Positions 15,861-25,607 of a stretch of 64,000 nt of DNA are shown piece after piece. The DNA comes from Saprospiraceae bacterium UBA6168 (lineage in GTDB: Bacteria > Bacteroidota > Bacteroidia > Chitinophagales > Saprospiraceae). A program made the position numbers and the translations under genes. Every line of letters begins with the position of its first letter. Within the stretch, counting starts at the first letter, position 1. Under the pieces are notes generated by a model, which saw only the letters and a program-made list of their open reading frames with translations, did not search any database and had not been told where the DNA came from. The stretch covers positions 18,623 to 82,622 of the forward strand of contig DIUC01000039.1 of NCBI GenBank assembly GCA_002435785.1. The letters run 5' to 3'.

Positions 15861-17174
15861 ATGGATAAGCTAAAACAGAAATTTTTCCAAAAATCCACCG
15901 AGGTCAAGCAAGAAATAAAGGCCCTGTTAGCAGAGCATGGAAACACGGTCGTGGACGAAGTGACCCTGGGCCAGGTGTTTGGTGGCTCCCGCGACATCAT
16001 CACCATGCTGTGGGAACCCTCCCTCCTCGATGCCCAAGAGGGCATTCGGTTCCGGGGCTACTCACTGCCAGAACTGCGTGAAAAACTGCCAAAAGGCAAG
16101 GGCAAAGAGCCACTCCCGGAAGGGTTGTTCTGGTTGATGCTGGTGGACGAAATACCATCGGAGGAAGAAGCCGAATGGCTGAGTGACCAATGGGAGCGCC
16201 GCAGCAAACTGCCGCCGCACGTTCGCAAAGTGATAGATACGTTGCCCGCAAACACCCACCCGATGACCCAGTTTGCCATCGCCATCAACGCCATGCAGAC
16301 CGAGTCGCACTTCGCCCGGCGCTACAGCGAGGGCATGAGCAAGAACGACTACTGGGATGCCGTTTACGAGGACACAATGGACCTCATCGCAAGACTCCCG
16401 TTAGTAGCGGCCTATATCTACCGCCGGGCCTACCACGGTGGCCAACATATCAAGGCAGACCAAAGTTTGGATTGGGCAGCCAACCTCGCCCACATGCTCG
16501 GCGTATCGAACAGCGACGACTTCAAGAACTTCATGCGGCTTTACATGACCATCCACGCCGACCACGAGGGCGGCAATGCGTCTGCACACACGATGAACCT
16601 CATCGGCTCCACTTTGAGCGACCCGTATTTGTCTTTCGCTGGAGCCATGAACTCGCTGGCCGGGCCGCTGCATGGCCTCGCCAACCAAGAGGTGATTCAT
16701 TGGATTTTCAACATGCTGAACAGCTTGGAGACCCGCACCCCCACGAAAGAGCAAATAGCGAGCTACGTGGAAACGACGCTTGCTGGCGGCAAGGTGGTGC
16801 CAGGCTATGGCCATGCCGTTTTGCGCAAGCCAGACCCCCGCTTCATCGAGCAGATGCGCTTCGCAAAAGAGTACTGCCCCGACGACGAAATCGTCAATGT
16901 GGTCTGGAAAATTTATGAAGTGGTGCCGCCCATTTTACAGGGGCTTGGCAAGATAAAGAATCCTTGGCCCAACGTGGATGCCCACTCCGGTGCCATCTTG
17001 GTACATTATGGCCTCGACCAATACAGCTTCTACACCGTGCTCTTCGGTGTATCCCGTGCAATGGGGGTTTTGGCTGCTACCTGTTGGTCGAGGGCGCTCG
17101 GCATACCGCTCGAACGGCCCAAGTCCGTGACCTTGGATTGGGTAAAGAAGTTTCTCGCAGAAAAGAATGCCTAA
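15861..17174 (+). CDS. gltA: citrate synthase, mitochondrial-like type
   Basis: 437 residues. It condenses acetyl-CoA and oxaloacetate to citrate, the first step of the TCA cycle. Catalytic residues are visible: H271 (GPLHGLANQE), H318 (VPGYGHAVLRKPDPR) and D373 (WPNVDAHSG). Signature stretches such as DPYLSFAGAMNSLAGPLHG and SRALGIPLERPKS are nearly those of mitochondrial citrate synthase rather than the E. coli-type allosteric enzyme. The length also fits the eukaryotic-type family. The gene stands alone, with a terminator before it and a stem-loop after it. Confidence 0.95.
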   Translation: MDKLKQKFFQKSTEVKQEIKALLAEHGNTVVDEVTLGQVFGGSRDIITMLWEPSLLDAQEGIRFRGYSLPELREKLPKGKGKEPLPEGLFWLMLVDEIPSEEEAEWLSDQWERRSKLPPHVRKVIDTLPANTHPMTQFAIAINAMQTESHFARRYSEGMSKNDYWDAVYEDTMDLIARLPLVAAYIYRRAYHGGQHIKADQSLDWAANLAHMLGVSNSDDFKNFMRLYMTIHADHEGGNASAHTMNLIGSTLSDPYLSFAGAMNSLAGPLHGLANQEVIHWIFNMLNSLETRTPTKEQIASYVETTLAGGKVVPGYGHAVLRKPDPRFIEQMRFAKEYCPDDEIVNVVWKIYEVVPPILQGLGKIKNPWPNVDAHSGAILVHYGLDQYSFYTVLFGVSRAMGVLAATCWSRALGIPLERPKSVTLDWVKKFLAEKNA

Positions 17175-17182
17175 CTGGCAAT

Positions 17183-17217
17183 GGGTGCTGCCCTGCAAAG
17201 CGAACCGGGCAGCACCC
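17183..17217 (+). terminator. GC-rich stem-loop after citrate synthase
   Basis: GGGTGCTGCCC (17183-17193) pairs perfectly with GGGCAGCACCC (17207-17217). It lies 9 bp after the stop codon. No U-tract follows, so it may act as a 3' stabiliser or a weak terminator. Confidence 0.55.
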
Positions 17218-17247
17218 AAATATTCCCGCCCATCATCTTATCAAAAT

Positions 17248-17278
17248 TTTGTTTTCCTGCCCAAAGCGCTTACTTTTG
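17248..17278 (+). promoter_or_regulatory. complete Bacteroidota-type promoter for the PpiD/SurA-like gene
   Basis: TTTG at 17248-17251 and TACTTTTG at 17271-17278 are separated by exactly 19 nt, matching the -33/-7 consensus of the Bacteroidota housekeeping sigma factor. Transcription would begin near 17285, giving a leader of about 180 nt before the start codon at 17466. Confidence 0.7.
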
Positions 17279-17465
17279 CCCGGATTTTTTCGGAGGCATC
17301 ATTTTTGCTAATGCACGGCGCTTGCCACCTGGCATAAATCCTTTTGAATCAGTTTTTTAAAAATTATTTTTTTCCTTTTGATAAACACTTTGGGTAGATG
17401 CCCCGTACAAGTGGCGGCATAATACTCACATCGTTTTTTCAGAAAAAAACTAAAGTTCTTAGCAC

Positions 17466-19628
17466 ATGGCTCTGATAGGAAAAATTCGGAAACAAAAATG
17501 GCTGTTGGTCGGGACGCTCGCCGGAGCGCTCATTCTCTTCATCGGAATGTTGATGTTTGACAACCCAAACCAAAACTTCATGGGTGGCAGCCAAAACACC
17601 GTTGGAGAGGTCGAAGGCCGCAAAATCGAATACCGGGAATTTGCGACCACCCACGAGATGCTCTACTCCAACTCCGGTAGCGATGGATTCAGCGACCGTG
17701 CCTTCCTCTGGAACTTCTACATGGACAATGCCATCGTAGAAAAGGAGGCCAATTGCATCGGCATTGGTGTCAGCAGGGCCGAACTCGTTGACCTCCAGTT
17801 CAGCGACGACGACTCCAAGCTCAGCCCAATCATCTCCAGCCGCTACCGCAACCAGACCACCCAGCAGTTGGACCGGCAGCAACTTACCCAATTGAAGGAC
17901 ATCATCGTCGGCAACAAGATTGACCAGATGATAAAGGACAACCAATTGGTGCCTGACTTCAAGTACCGCTGGGCACACCAAGAGAAGGAAATCATCAAGG
18001 ACCGCCTCCAGAAGAAGATGACCAGCATGGTCGAAAAAGGCATGTACACGCCGACTTGGATGGCCGAGGTCATTGACTTGGAACAAACCCAATCAGTTGA
18101 CTTCCTTTACGTGCAAGTTCCTTTCGACGAAATTGATACCAAGTCCGTGAGCCTCTCGGATGAGGACTACAAGGCTTATTTTGACGAAAACAAAGCACAG
18201 TTCAAGCAAAAGGAAGAAACCCGCAAGCTCGAATACGTCGCTTTCGACGTTAAGCCAACCGCTCAGGATTCCGCTGACCTCCGGCAGAACATCCAGAAGC
18301 TTATCCCCGGCTTCAAGGACACCGACAACGACACGGTCTTCGTGGAAAACAACTTTGGCTCTATTGACGGTGCTTATGTGAAAAAGAGTGAGCTGAGCGC
18401 AGTCATTGCCGATTCGGTTTTCAATATGCCCGTAGGGCAGGTATATGGCCCCTATGTGGAGGGGAACACCTACAAGGCCGCCAAGATGCTGGGCAGGAAA
18501 GTCGTGCCCGACTCCGTGAAGGCACGCCATATACTTCGCAGGGCCACCGACCAAGAAACCTTGTTCGCTGCGCAAAGAACAATTGACAGCCTCAAGACGC
18601 TGATTGAATCCGGTGCAGGACGTTTTGACTCCTTGGCCGTGAACTTCAGCGAGGACGGCTCTGCCAGCAAGGGCGGCGACCTTGGGGTTTTCGGCCCCGG
18701 CAGGATGGTCAAGGAGTTCAACGAAGTATGTTTCTACAAGGCCGAAATCGGCAAGGTTTACTCAGTAATCACAGAGTTCGGCGTACACCTCATCGAAGTG
18801 ACCCAACGCTATGGCGCTGGTGAAACCGGCGTAAGGGTAGCCTATATTTCGCAGGAAATCGTGCCGAGCCAAGCTACCCAGAACGCCGTTCGGGAGCAGG
18901 CGCTCAAGCTGCAAGAAGAAAACAAGACGTTGGAGTCGCTTCGCAAAGCTGCCACAGCCAGTGGCCTCACCCTCGAAACCTCTCCAGCCATCAAGGCGAA
19001 CGATTACACCGTCGGCGCACTCCCGGCTGGGCAGGGCAGCCGTGAAATGGTCCGTTGGGCCTTCGGGAACGACCAAAACGTTGGCAAAGTGAGCAAGGGC
19101 GAGGTATCACCACAGGTCTATAGTTTCCAAAACCAAGGCGAGTTCTTCGTGAACAAGTACGTGGTAGCGGCACTGAAAACCGTTATCCCTGAAGGAACGC
19201 CTTCTTGGAAGGACGTTAAGGAAGAAATCGAGCCGCAGGTAGTCAACCGCAAAAAGGCCGAGCTTGTCAAGCAACAGGCGCAAGGCAAGGACCTTGCTTC
19301 CATCGCAGCTCAATACTCCGTTCAAGTGGACACTGCAAATGCAGTTTCTTTTGCTTCTGGCTTCCTTCCGAAGGTCGGCAACGTGGAGCCAAAAGTAGTA
19401 GCCACGGCCTTCAAGCTTGACCTCAACAAAACGAGCGAGCCTATCGTAGGCAACACGGGCATTTTCGTGGTGTCGCCAATTAACAAGACACAGGGCGCCG
19501 CCACAGGCAACATTGCCCAAATCCGTCAACAGAACCAAGTAGCTGCACGGAGTATGGCAAGGAACGGCCTCATACAGACGCTGCGTGAAAAGGCCGATGT
19601 CGAGGACAACCGGTCGAGGTTTTTCTAA
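17466..19628 (+). CDS. membrane-anchored SurA/PpiD-type peptidyl-prolyl isomerase chaperone
   Basis: 720 residues. A single N-terminal membrane anchor (WLLVGTLAGALILFIGMLMF, about 14-33) leaves the rest in the periplasm. A SurA-N/PpiD-like helical domain follows (starting VGEVEGRKIEYREF). A parvulin rotamase domain lies at about 350-455 (VKARHILRRATD, ASKGGDLGVFGPGRMVKEFN, FGVHLIEVTQR). Family knowledge: folding helper for outer-membrane and secreted proteins. That role suits a genome rich in beta-barrels and T9SS cargo. The architecture is closest to PpiD. It has its own promoter and is closed by a strong terminator at 19655. Confidence 0.88.
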   Translation: MALIGKIRKQKWLLVGTLAGALILFIGMLMFDNPNQNFMGGSQNTVGEVEGRKIEYREFATTHEMLYSNSGSDGFSDRAFLWNFYMDNAIVEKEANCIGIGVSRAELVDLQFSDDDSKLSPIISSRYRNQTTQQLDRQQLTQLKDIIVGNKIDQMIKDNQLVPDFKYRWAHQEKEIIKDRLQKKMTSMVEKGMYTPTWMAEVIDLEQTQSVDFLYVQVPFDEIDTKSVSLSDEDYKAYFDENKAQFKQKEETRKLEYVAFDVKPTAQDSADLRQNIQKLIPGFKDTDNDTVFVENNFGSIDGAYVKKSELSAVIADSVFNMPVGQVYGPYVEGNTYKAAKMLGRKVVPDSVKARHILRRATDQETLFAAQRTIDSLKTLIESGAGRFDSLAVNFSEDGSASKGGDLGVFGPGRMVKEFNEVCFYKAEIGKVYSVITEFGVHLIEVTQRYGAGETGVRVAYISQEIVPSQATQNAVREQALKLQEENKTLESLRKAATASGLTLETSPAIKANDYTVGALPAGQGSREMVRWAFGNDQNVGKVSKGEVSPQVYSFQNQGEFFVNKYVVAALKTVIPEGTPSWKDVKEEIEPQVVNRKKAELVKQQAQGKDLASIAAQYSVQVDTANAVSFASGFLPKVGNVEPKVVATAFKLDLNKTSEPIVGNTGIFVVSPINKTQGAATGNIAQIRQQNQVAARSMARNGLIQTLREKADVEDNRSRFF

Positions 19629-19654
19629 TAGTCCATTGCCATCACTGCTTGGAA

Positions 19655-19692
19655 AAAAAGGGGGCTTCGCAATATTGCGAAGCCCCCTTTTT
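19655..19692. terminator. perfect 38-bp palindromic terminator
   Basis: AAAAAGGGGGCTTCGCAAT (19655-19673) and its reverse complement (19674-19692) are adjacent, giving an A-tract, a GC-rich stem and a T-tract. It can terminate on both strands and closes the chaperone gene. Confidence 0.9.
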
Positions 19693-19852
19693 GATTTGTG
19701 CCTGCGCTCAAAATATCGGCAAATGTGCTGAACGATGAAGAAAAACGGTTTCGAATTGAGGCCTGGACATGCCGTAACCGGGTACTGGCAGGTGCGAATG
19801 GCTGTTGGGTAAGGTTTGCTTTTAAAAGAAACGCTGTTTTCCGGTGGATGGC

Positions 19853-19860
19853 TACCTTTG
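19853..19860 (+). promoter_or_regulatory. -7 element TACCTTTG
   Basis: TACCTTTG fits TAnnTTTG and lies 41 bp before the ATG at 19902. No TTTG is found at the expected spacing upstream, so the promoter is only partly supported. Confidence 0.4.
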
Positions 19861-19901
19861 CGTCCCACCATTAACCTTGAAATCCAAAACCCATTTCTTT
19901 T

Positions 19902-21002
19902 ATGCTCGACAACTGGCTTCACCCTATCAACATCCGAGAAATCGCCGAAGCGCCGCTCGATTCGGTGAATTTTGGTGAAAAAATAAAGCGCTTCGAGGCT
20001 GAAATGCCACCGTTGCAGGACGTGAAATTGGCCATCATCGGCATTGGCGACGAGGGGGCCGATGCCGTGCGCAGGTCGCTCTATCGCCTTAGCTTTCCCT
20101 TCGGGAAACTGGTGGCTGCCGACCTCGGCAACGTGCGCAAGGCCGACACCTCATTCATCCTGCCGCTGTTGCAGGAGCTGATGGACAGCAAAATCTGCCC
20201 GGTCATCATCGGCACACTGCCAAAGCTGGCACAGGCACAATACAAGGCGCATTTTGCCTGCCAGCCATCGGTGAGCATGGTGGCGGTGGACGAGCGGGTG
20301 CCCTTTCATCCACGCCTCGGTGAGTTGGACGGCCACTACCTCAACCCCGTGATGAACGGCAAGGCCAAGCCCTTTCACCTTGGCGTAGTGGGCTGCCAGT
20401 CGCATTTCGTGGACGACGAGACGTTTCAGGAACTGGAAAACATCAACGCCGACCTTGCACGGCTGGGCAAGGTGCGGGCCAATATGGCCGACATTGAGCC
20501 AGTGATGCGGGATGCCGACATGGCCTGCTTCCACCTTGCCGCCCTCAAAAGTGCCGAAGCACCCGGCGTGTTGCACCCATCCCCCAGCGGGTTCACCTGC
20601 GAGGAGGCTTGCCAACTGAGCCGCTACGCAGGCATGAACGACAAGCTGACCTCCGTCGGGTTCTATGGTTTTGAAAACGAGTTGGACGAGTACGGGCGCA
20701 CGGCACAAGTGCTGGCGCAATTGGTCTGGTACTTCTTCGATGGATTCGGCAACCGCAAAAACGACTTTCCTGCCTCCATGGACGGGCTTACGGAGTACAT
20801 CGTGGACTTCAAGGGGCACGACCATCCGTTTACCTTTTGGAAGAGCAACAAGACTGGCCGCTGGTGGATACAGGTACCCGTGAAAACAAAGAAAAAACTC
20901 CAGCGCCACCGCCTCATTCCCTGTTCTTACAACGATTACCTCCTAACCTCCCAAGGCGAATTGCCAGACCGACTTTCGTTGGCGTTTCGGCGGTTTGAGT
21001 GA
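19902..21002 (+). CDS. arginase/formimidoylglutamase-fold protein with lost metal ligands
   Basis: 366 residues of the ureohydrolase fold. The family backbone is visible in KLAIIGIGDEGADAVRRSLY, GFTCEEACQLSRYAGMNDKL and TSVGFYGFENELDEYGRTAQ. The metal-binding signatures are not intact: the GGDHS-type site reads VIIGTLPKLAQAQ, the DAHxD site reads MVAVDERVPFHP, and the SxDxDxxDP site reads ACFHLAALKSAEAPG, with His where the first Asp should be. It is therefore probably not a binuclear-manganese hydrolase. Such divergent paralogues are frequent in Bacteroidota; their role is unknown to me. Confidence 0.8.
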   Translation: MLDNWLHPINIREIAEAPLDSVNFGEKIKRFEAEMPPLQDVKLAIIGIGDEGADAVRRSLYRLSFPFGKLVAADLGNVRKADTSFILPLLQELMDSKICPVIIGTLPKLAQAQYKAHFACQPSVSMVAVDERVPFHPRLGELDGHYLNPVMNGKAKPFHLGVVGCQSHFVDDETFQELENINADLARLGKVRANMADIEPVMRDADMACFHLAALKSAEAPGVLHPSPSGFTCEEACQLSRYAGMNDKLTSVGFYGFENELDEYGRTAQVLAQLVWYFFDGFGNRKNDFPASMDGLTEYIVDFKGHDHPFTFWKSNKTGRWWIQVPVKTKKKLQRHRLIPCSYNDYLLTSQGELPDRLSLAFRRFE

Positions 21003-21286
21003 AGATAATACGGCGAATCTTTGACCTGATCTTCCCGGAATTAAAATACTGGTTGCATGACTGATAAAAAATCCACGCCCTTCTTAGGCATTCTCCCAAT
21101 AAACAGCGAACATTGCGTAGCAAAATTGTGTTTTGTCCCTGCTTTCCTCACTTCTACCCTTCTCCAACCCAATGATTATCAGTAGCAAATCGCACAATTT
21201 TAGCCCCATTTGAGCTGAAAATGTATAGACGCCTTAGCCTGACTACACACTTGATTTTTAAACTTTTCAGGGCAATGTGACAAACT

Positions 21287-23413
21287 ATGAGTCCAAAAAT
21301 TATCCCACCGATATTTATCGCCGTTTTATTGGCAAGCTGTGCCCCATTGTGGCAAACTCACCAATACAACCAGCCGCCATCGAGTGGTTCGTCGTCCCAA
21401 ATTGTTGGGTTGGACATCGGCATTGACAACCTTGAAGAACCTGACGAGCCGTTTCGCCTAAAAGCCACGCGGATGGGCCCAACCGTCAACTCCGCCAACT
21501 CAGATTATTCACCCTTCCGTTTTGCCGACCGACTTTATTTTTCTTCTGCTTTTCCGGGCCAAAAGGGAGCAACGCCATTTGACCAAGTTTTTTCTTCCGT
21601 AAACACAACGGGGCCGACGCCGTGGCCCATGAACTCAAAGGAATCAGGTACGCACACCTCCCATGTCGCCTTCACGGCGAACGGCCAAAGGGCTTACTAC
21701 ACCATTTGTCAGGACAAGTCAGGAGGCCAACAAATCTGCGAAATCTACACCCGTGAACGGGCATACGAAGGCCATTGGCTGCCATATAAGCGGCTTCCCA
21801 AATCCATCAACGTTGAAGGCTATACCAGTACGCAGCCCAGTGTCGGCTTCAACCGGGCCTTGCGTAAAGATGTGCTTTACTTCGCATCCAACCGGCCCGG
21901 TGGCATGGGCGGAATGGATATTTGGTGCAGTCCCATTGAACGCAATGGTACTTTCGGCAAACCCTTCCCCCTTCCGTTCAACACAGCGGCAGATGAGGTG
22001 ACGCCGTATTTCCACCAGCCAAACCAAGTCCTCTTCTTTAGTTCAAACAGTACAGGCAGCCAGTCCGGCTTCGACATATACAAGTCGGCCAATACTTGGA
22101 GTGGCGCTGGGGACAGCCATTGGTCAGCGCCTGAGCGGCTCGCCAAACCGTTCAACAGCTTTTACGACGACCTCTATTTTTCATGGCATACTGGTTCGGG
22201 GAAAGCCTATTTTTCGTCCAATAGGCCCGGCTGCGTCCATCCAGACTCCGCGCAACAGTGCATTGGCTATGATATTTTTGAAGTTGAGATTCAACCCGAA
22301 CTAGTTGCTCAAGTTTACGACGGTTTGGATAGCAATACCATCATGGGATACCAGTTGCAGGTTTCTCCGCTGGACGACAACGCATCCGCCACACTGCCGA
22401 GCGTTACAGACGGGATACAAACGAAATTCCTACTTGAACCTACCAAAAAATACCGCCTGATTGCCACCGCCATTGGCTACCAACCCGATACGCTGGAGGT
22501 GGTTGCCAGCCAGGTTGATGGTTTCACTGCTTTGCGACAGCCCATCTACCTCAAGCCAAGGGCAAGGCTTTTGGTGCGCACCTACAACGCCATTGACAGC
22601 CTGCCGCTGGGTGGCGTATCCATGCAGCTCGGCATAGAGGGCAGCGGGGATAAGCGCTTTGTGAAAAACAAAGAAGAGGAAACCGAGCATTCCTTCTTGA
22701 TAGGTGCAGGGGACGTGATGTCGCTTGTGGTCATGAAACCCGGCTTCGCCACAACGTATGTAAAGCCCAATGCACATTCGAGGATTGCCCCTACTTCCGA
22801 CCCGCATTTGAACGTTTACCTATCACCGTTTACCGAGGCTCCGTTGGCCCTGTACTTCGACAACGATGAGCCGCGCTGGGTAAGGCCCATGGACATGGAA
22901 ACCAACTTCACCTATGAGCAGACTTTAAAAAATTATTTGGCGAGAAAGCAGGTCTTCGTCGAGAAATCCGTTGAAGGGTTGCCCACCGAAGAGGCCGAAT
23001 ACGCTCGCACTCGGTTGCAATCATTCTTTGACAACGAGGTTGAAATGAACTACGCCCGCCTTGACCGGCTTTGCACTCAATTGGAAACTTATTTGAAAAA
23101 AGGGTACAAACTCGAAGTGCTGGCGGTGGGCGAAGCAAGCCCCTTGGCCTCACCCGACTACAACCGCCGCCTGATTTCCAGGCGCATCAACAGCGTGGAA
23201 AACCAATTGAAAGTTTGGCAGAACGGCGCACTTGCTCCTTATTTTGCCAACGGAAACCTCGTCATATCGAGCGAGGTAAAGGTAATGGAAAATGAGGGGG
23301 AAAAAGTCATGGTAAAACTGAACGACCGCCGCCAAACGGAGTTCAGCCCAGAGGCTTCCACCATGCGCAAAGTGGTCATCGAAGGCGTACGGCGGCAGAA
23401 GCCCAAGGCGTGA
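21287..23413 (+). CDS. OmpA/PD40-repeat lipoprotein, PorE-like without TPR
   Basis: 708 residues. The signal peptide ends at a lipobox (VLLASC, Cys about residue 18). A PD40-type beta-propeller spans about 70-340, with repeats such as DVLYFASNRPGGMGGMDIW, QVLFFSSNSTGSQSGFDIYK and GKAYFSSNRPGC. A carboxypeptidase-regulatory-like sandwich follows (about 345-420). The C-terminal OmpA-like domain starts with LALYFDNDEPRW and continues with LEVLAVGEASPLASPDYNRRL, whose arginine pair binds peptidoglycan in the family. The order PD40, sandwich, OmpA matches T9SS PorE except that the N-terminal TPR is missing. It probably tethers an outer-membrane complex to the cell wall. Confidence 0.8.
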   Translation: MSPKIIPPIFIAVLLASCAPLWQTHQYNQPPSSGSSSQIVGLDIGIDNLEEPDEPFRLKATRMGPTVNSANSDYSPFRFADRLYFSSAFPGQKGATPFDQVFSSVNTTGPTPWPMNSKESGTHTSHVAFTANGQRAYYTICQDKSGGQQICEIYTRERAYEGHWLPYKRLPKSINVEGYTSTQPSVGFNRALRKDVLYFASNRPGGMGGMDIWCSPIERNGTFGKPFPLPFNTAADEVTPYFHQPNQVLFFSSNSTGSQSGFDIYKSANTWSGAGDSHWSAPERLAKPFNSFYDDLYFSWHTGSGKAYFSSNRPGCVHPDSAQQCIGYDIFEVEIQPELVAQVYDGLDSNTIMGYQLQVSPLDDNASATLPSVTDGIQTKFLLEPTKKYRLIATAIGYQPDTLEVVASQVDGFTALRQPIYLKPRARLLVRTYNAIDSLPLGGVSMQLGIEGSGDKRFVKNKEEETEHSFLIGAGDVMSLVVMKPGFATTYVKPNAHSRIAPTSDPHLNVYLSPFTEAPLALYFDNDEPRWVRPMDMETNFTYEQTLKNYLARKQVFVEKSVEGLPTEEAEYARTRLQSFFDNEVEMNYARLDRLCTQLETYLKKGYKLEVLAVGEASPLASPDYNRRLISRRINSVENQLKVWQNGALAPYFANGNLVISSEVKVMENEGEKVMVKLNDRRQTEFSPEASTMRKVVIEGVRRQKPKA

Positions 23414-23414
23414 T

Positions 23415-24572
23415 TCACCGCAGCTTGCGTCCCTTCCATTTATAGCGCTTCACCAAATTGGCCAAGGTGCCGATACCAATGATATAGCAAAGGTGCATCC
23501 CTTGCGAAAATGCATAACCCCGCATCAAGTCCTGCCGCCCGAAGTAGCGGCACATTTCCCCAAGGAAACGAAAATCCACCACGCTTTTCACCAAAAGCAA
23601 GCCCACCGCCAACACGGCCAATGGCCAACCCAGCCAGCAGCAAAGCAGCAGGTTGAGCAAGATGGCCCAGCACAACAGGAACACCACGCCAAGCCGCAGG
23701 GTGACCTGCCAATCGGTATAACTCTTTGATTTTGAGGCCCATCGGAGACGCTGCGACACAAACGAGCGCAGGTCGGGCTGTGCCTCGGTGAGCACGGTGG
23801 CAGCCCGGTTCTTCAGGAAGAATACGCCTTCCGGGTAGCGTTTGGCCACTTTGTGCAGTAGCAGCATGTCGTCGCCGCTGGCCAGTCCGTCAATCCCCTC
23901 GAAGCCACCGACCTCCTGAAAAACGGCCCTCGGATAAGCGAGATTGGCACCATTGCAGAGCAGTCCGCTACCAGTGCGAAAGCCCGCTCCGGTAACGCCC
24001 ATCATGCCCAGAAAATCCAATGACTGGAAGCGCTGGAGCCTGCTCGACTCGCGGTGGAAATTGACTGGGGCAGCGATGAACTTTGCCTTTTTTTCCTCAA
24101 AAAACGTGGCCATAAGCCACAGCCAATCGGGCGGTAGTTCGCAATCGGCATCGGTGCATACGATAAGTTCCCCTGACGCCAATCCTATGCCTGTTTCGAT
24201 GGCTTTCTTCTTAAATGACAGTGCCGTTAGGCCCACCACCCGCATATTTGGGTGGTTTTGTGCAAAGTTTTGCGCCAGCGAAAACGTCTCGTCCTCGGAG
24301 TGGTCGTCGAGCAAGATGACCTCGAACAGCGTGGTTGGATAGCTTTGCTCCGCAATAGAGGCAAGGCATTTCGGCAGGTTTGCCGCTTCGTTGCGGGCAG
24401 CGATGATGACGCTGATTTTGGTGGATGGAGCATGGGCTGGCCGTGGTGCCCAGTCAGGGAGTTTGCGCCAGCCGGAGCGGTATTGCTCAACGATGAAGAC
24501 ATACGCCGCCATCAGTGCGAGCGAGGCAATGACGGAAAATGGGAGTAACCAATTTTGTGCGCCTTCCAACAA
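23415..24572 (-). CDS. membrane glycosyltransferase, family 2
   Basis: 385 residues. There is one N-terminal membrane helix (about 10-30). A GT-A catalytic domain follows: KISVIIAARNEAANLPKCLA, the TDADCELP motif carrying the DxD-like metal site, GGFEGIDGLASGDDMLLL supplying the catalytic acidic region, and QRLRWASK as the QxxRW-type motif. Two or three C-terminal helices lie near residues 285-335. This is the layout of processive or polyprenol-linked GT2 enzymes that build polysaccharides or glycolipids. The stop codon is 2 bp from that of the OmpA/PD40 gene (convergent). Confidence 0.88.
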   Translation of the reverse strand: MLEGAQNWLLPFSVIASLALMAAYVFIVEQYRSGWRKLPDWAPRPAHAPSTKISVIIAARNEAANLPKCLASIAEQSYPTTLFEVILLDDHSEDETFSLAQNFAQNHPNMRVVGLTALSFKKKAIETGIGLASGELIVCTDADCELPPDWLWLMATFFEEKKAKFIAAPVNFHRESSRLQRFQSLDFLGMMGVTGAGFRTGSGLLCNGANLAYPRAVFQEVGGFEGIDGLASGDDMLLLHKVAKRYPEGVFFLKNRAATVLTEAQPDLRSFVSQRLRWASKSKSYTDWQVTLRLGVVFLLCWAILLNLLLCCWLGWPLAVLAVGLLLVKSVVDFRFLGEMCRYFGRQDLMRGYAFSQGMHLCYIIGIGTLANLVKRYKWKGRKLR

Positions 24573-24658
24573 GAAGCTACTATTTTTAGTGGTTTGCCAA
24601 GTGAATCATGGCATTTTGCCAAGTTTCAGATTTCATTTTTCCGCCCGACGGAGGTATT

Positions 24659-24680
24659 TCATGAACAATGGTGTTCATGA
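24659..24680. repeat. 9-bp perfect stem-loop between psuG and glycosyltransferase
   Basis: TCATGAACA (24659-24667) pairs with TGTTCATGA (24672-24680) around a 4-nt loop, just past the psuG stop. No U-tract follows on the minus strand. It could be a weak terminator or an operator-like site. Confidence 0.45.
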
Positions 24681-24683
24681 TTA

Positions 24684-25607
24684 CTAAAGCCCCGCCATCT
24701 CTACCGCCACCCTCGTTGCCAATCTCGCATTGTTCAGTACCAGTTCGATGTTGGCCCGAAGACTCTCCCCGCCTGTCAGCTCCTTGATTTTTGCCAAAAG
24801 AAACGGCGTGATTTCCTTGCCACGAATGCCAAGCCGCATCGCCTCATCCAATGCCACTTCGGTTGCGGCCTGTATGGGGTCGGCCATCGGTTCGTGGGCT
24901 TCGGGAATGGGGTTGGCGATGACCACGCCGCCAGACAGTCCAGCCAACCATTTGAAATTCAGCGCTTTAGCGATTTCTGATGGGGTATCAAGGCGGTAGT
25001 CCACACCGAAGCCACTCTGGCGGGTGTAGAAGGCGGGGAACTCCTTCGTCTGGTAGCCAATGACCGGGACGCCGTGCGTTTCGAGGTACTCCAGCGTGAG
25101 GCTAATGTCGAGGATGGATTTTGCGCCAGCGCAAACGACGGTGACGCTGGTGCGGGCCAGTTCTTGCAGGTCGGCGGAGATGTCCATCGTGTCGGCTGCC
25201 CCTCGGTGTACGCCGCCGATGCCACCCGTGGCGAAGATGCGGATGCCCGCCATTTCAGCGATTATCATGGTGGAGGCAACGGTGGTAGCGCCGAGTTTCC
25301 CATTGGCCAGTAGGAAGGGGATGTCCCGTCGGCTGACCTTGGCCACTTCCCGCCCGGCCTTGCCAAGCTGCTCGATTTCTGCCTCGGTTAGCCCAGCCTT
25401 CAGCTTTCCGCCGATGATGGCAATGGTGGCTGGCACTGCGCCGTTTTCCCGGATGGTTTGTTCCACCAACAGGGCGGTACGCACATTGTCGGGGTAGGGC
25501 ATGCCGTGCGAGATGATGGTGCTTTCGAGGGCAACGACGGGTTGGCCATTTTCAAGGGCCTTTTGCACCGAAGGCAATATGTCGAGGAATGGGTTTTGGT
25601 TGTTCAT
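24684..25607 (-). CDS. psuG: pseudouridine-5'-phosphate glycosidase
   Basis: 307 residues from the ATG at 25607 ([10 protein letters not shown]). An upstream alternative start at 25676 would add 23 residues with no family counterpart. PsuG reversibly splits pseudouridine 5'-phosphate into uracil and ribose 5-phosphate. Family motifs are [67 protein letters not shown] (catalytic Lys) and [12 protein letters not shown]. The usual partner, the kinase PsuK, is not adjacent. Confidence 0.93.
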   Translation of the reverse strand: MNNQNPFLDILPSVQKALENGQPVVALESTIISHGMPYPDNVRTALLVEQTIRENGAVPATIAIIGGKLKAGLTEAEIEQLGKAGREVAKVSRRDIPFLLANGKLGATTVASTMIIAEMAGIRIFATGGIGGVHRGAADTMDISADLQELARTSVTVVCAGAKSILDISLTLEYLETHGVPVIGYQTKEFPAFYTRQSGFGVDYRLDTPSEIAKALNFKWLAGLSGGVVIANPIPEAHEPMADPIQAATEVALDEAMRLGIRGKEITPFLLAKIKELTGGESLRANIELVLNNARLATRVAVEMAGL

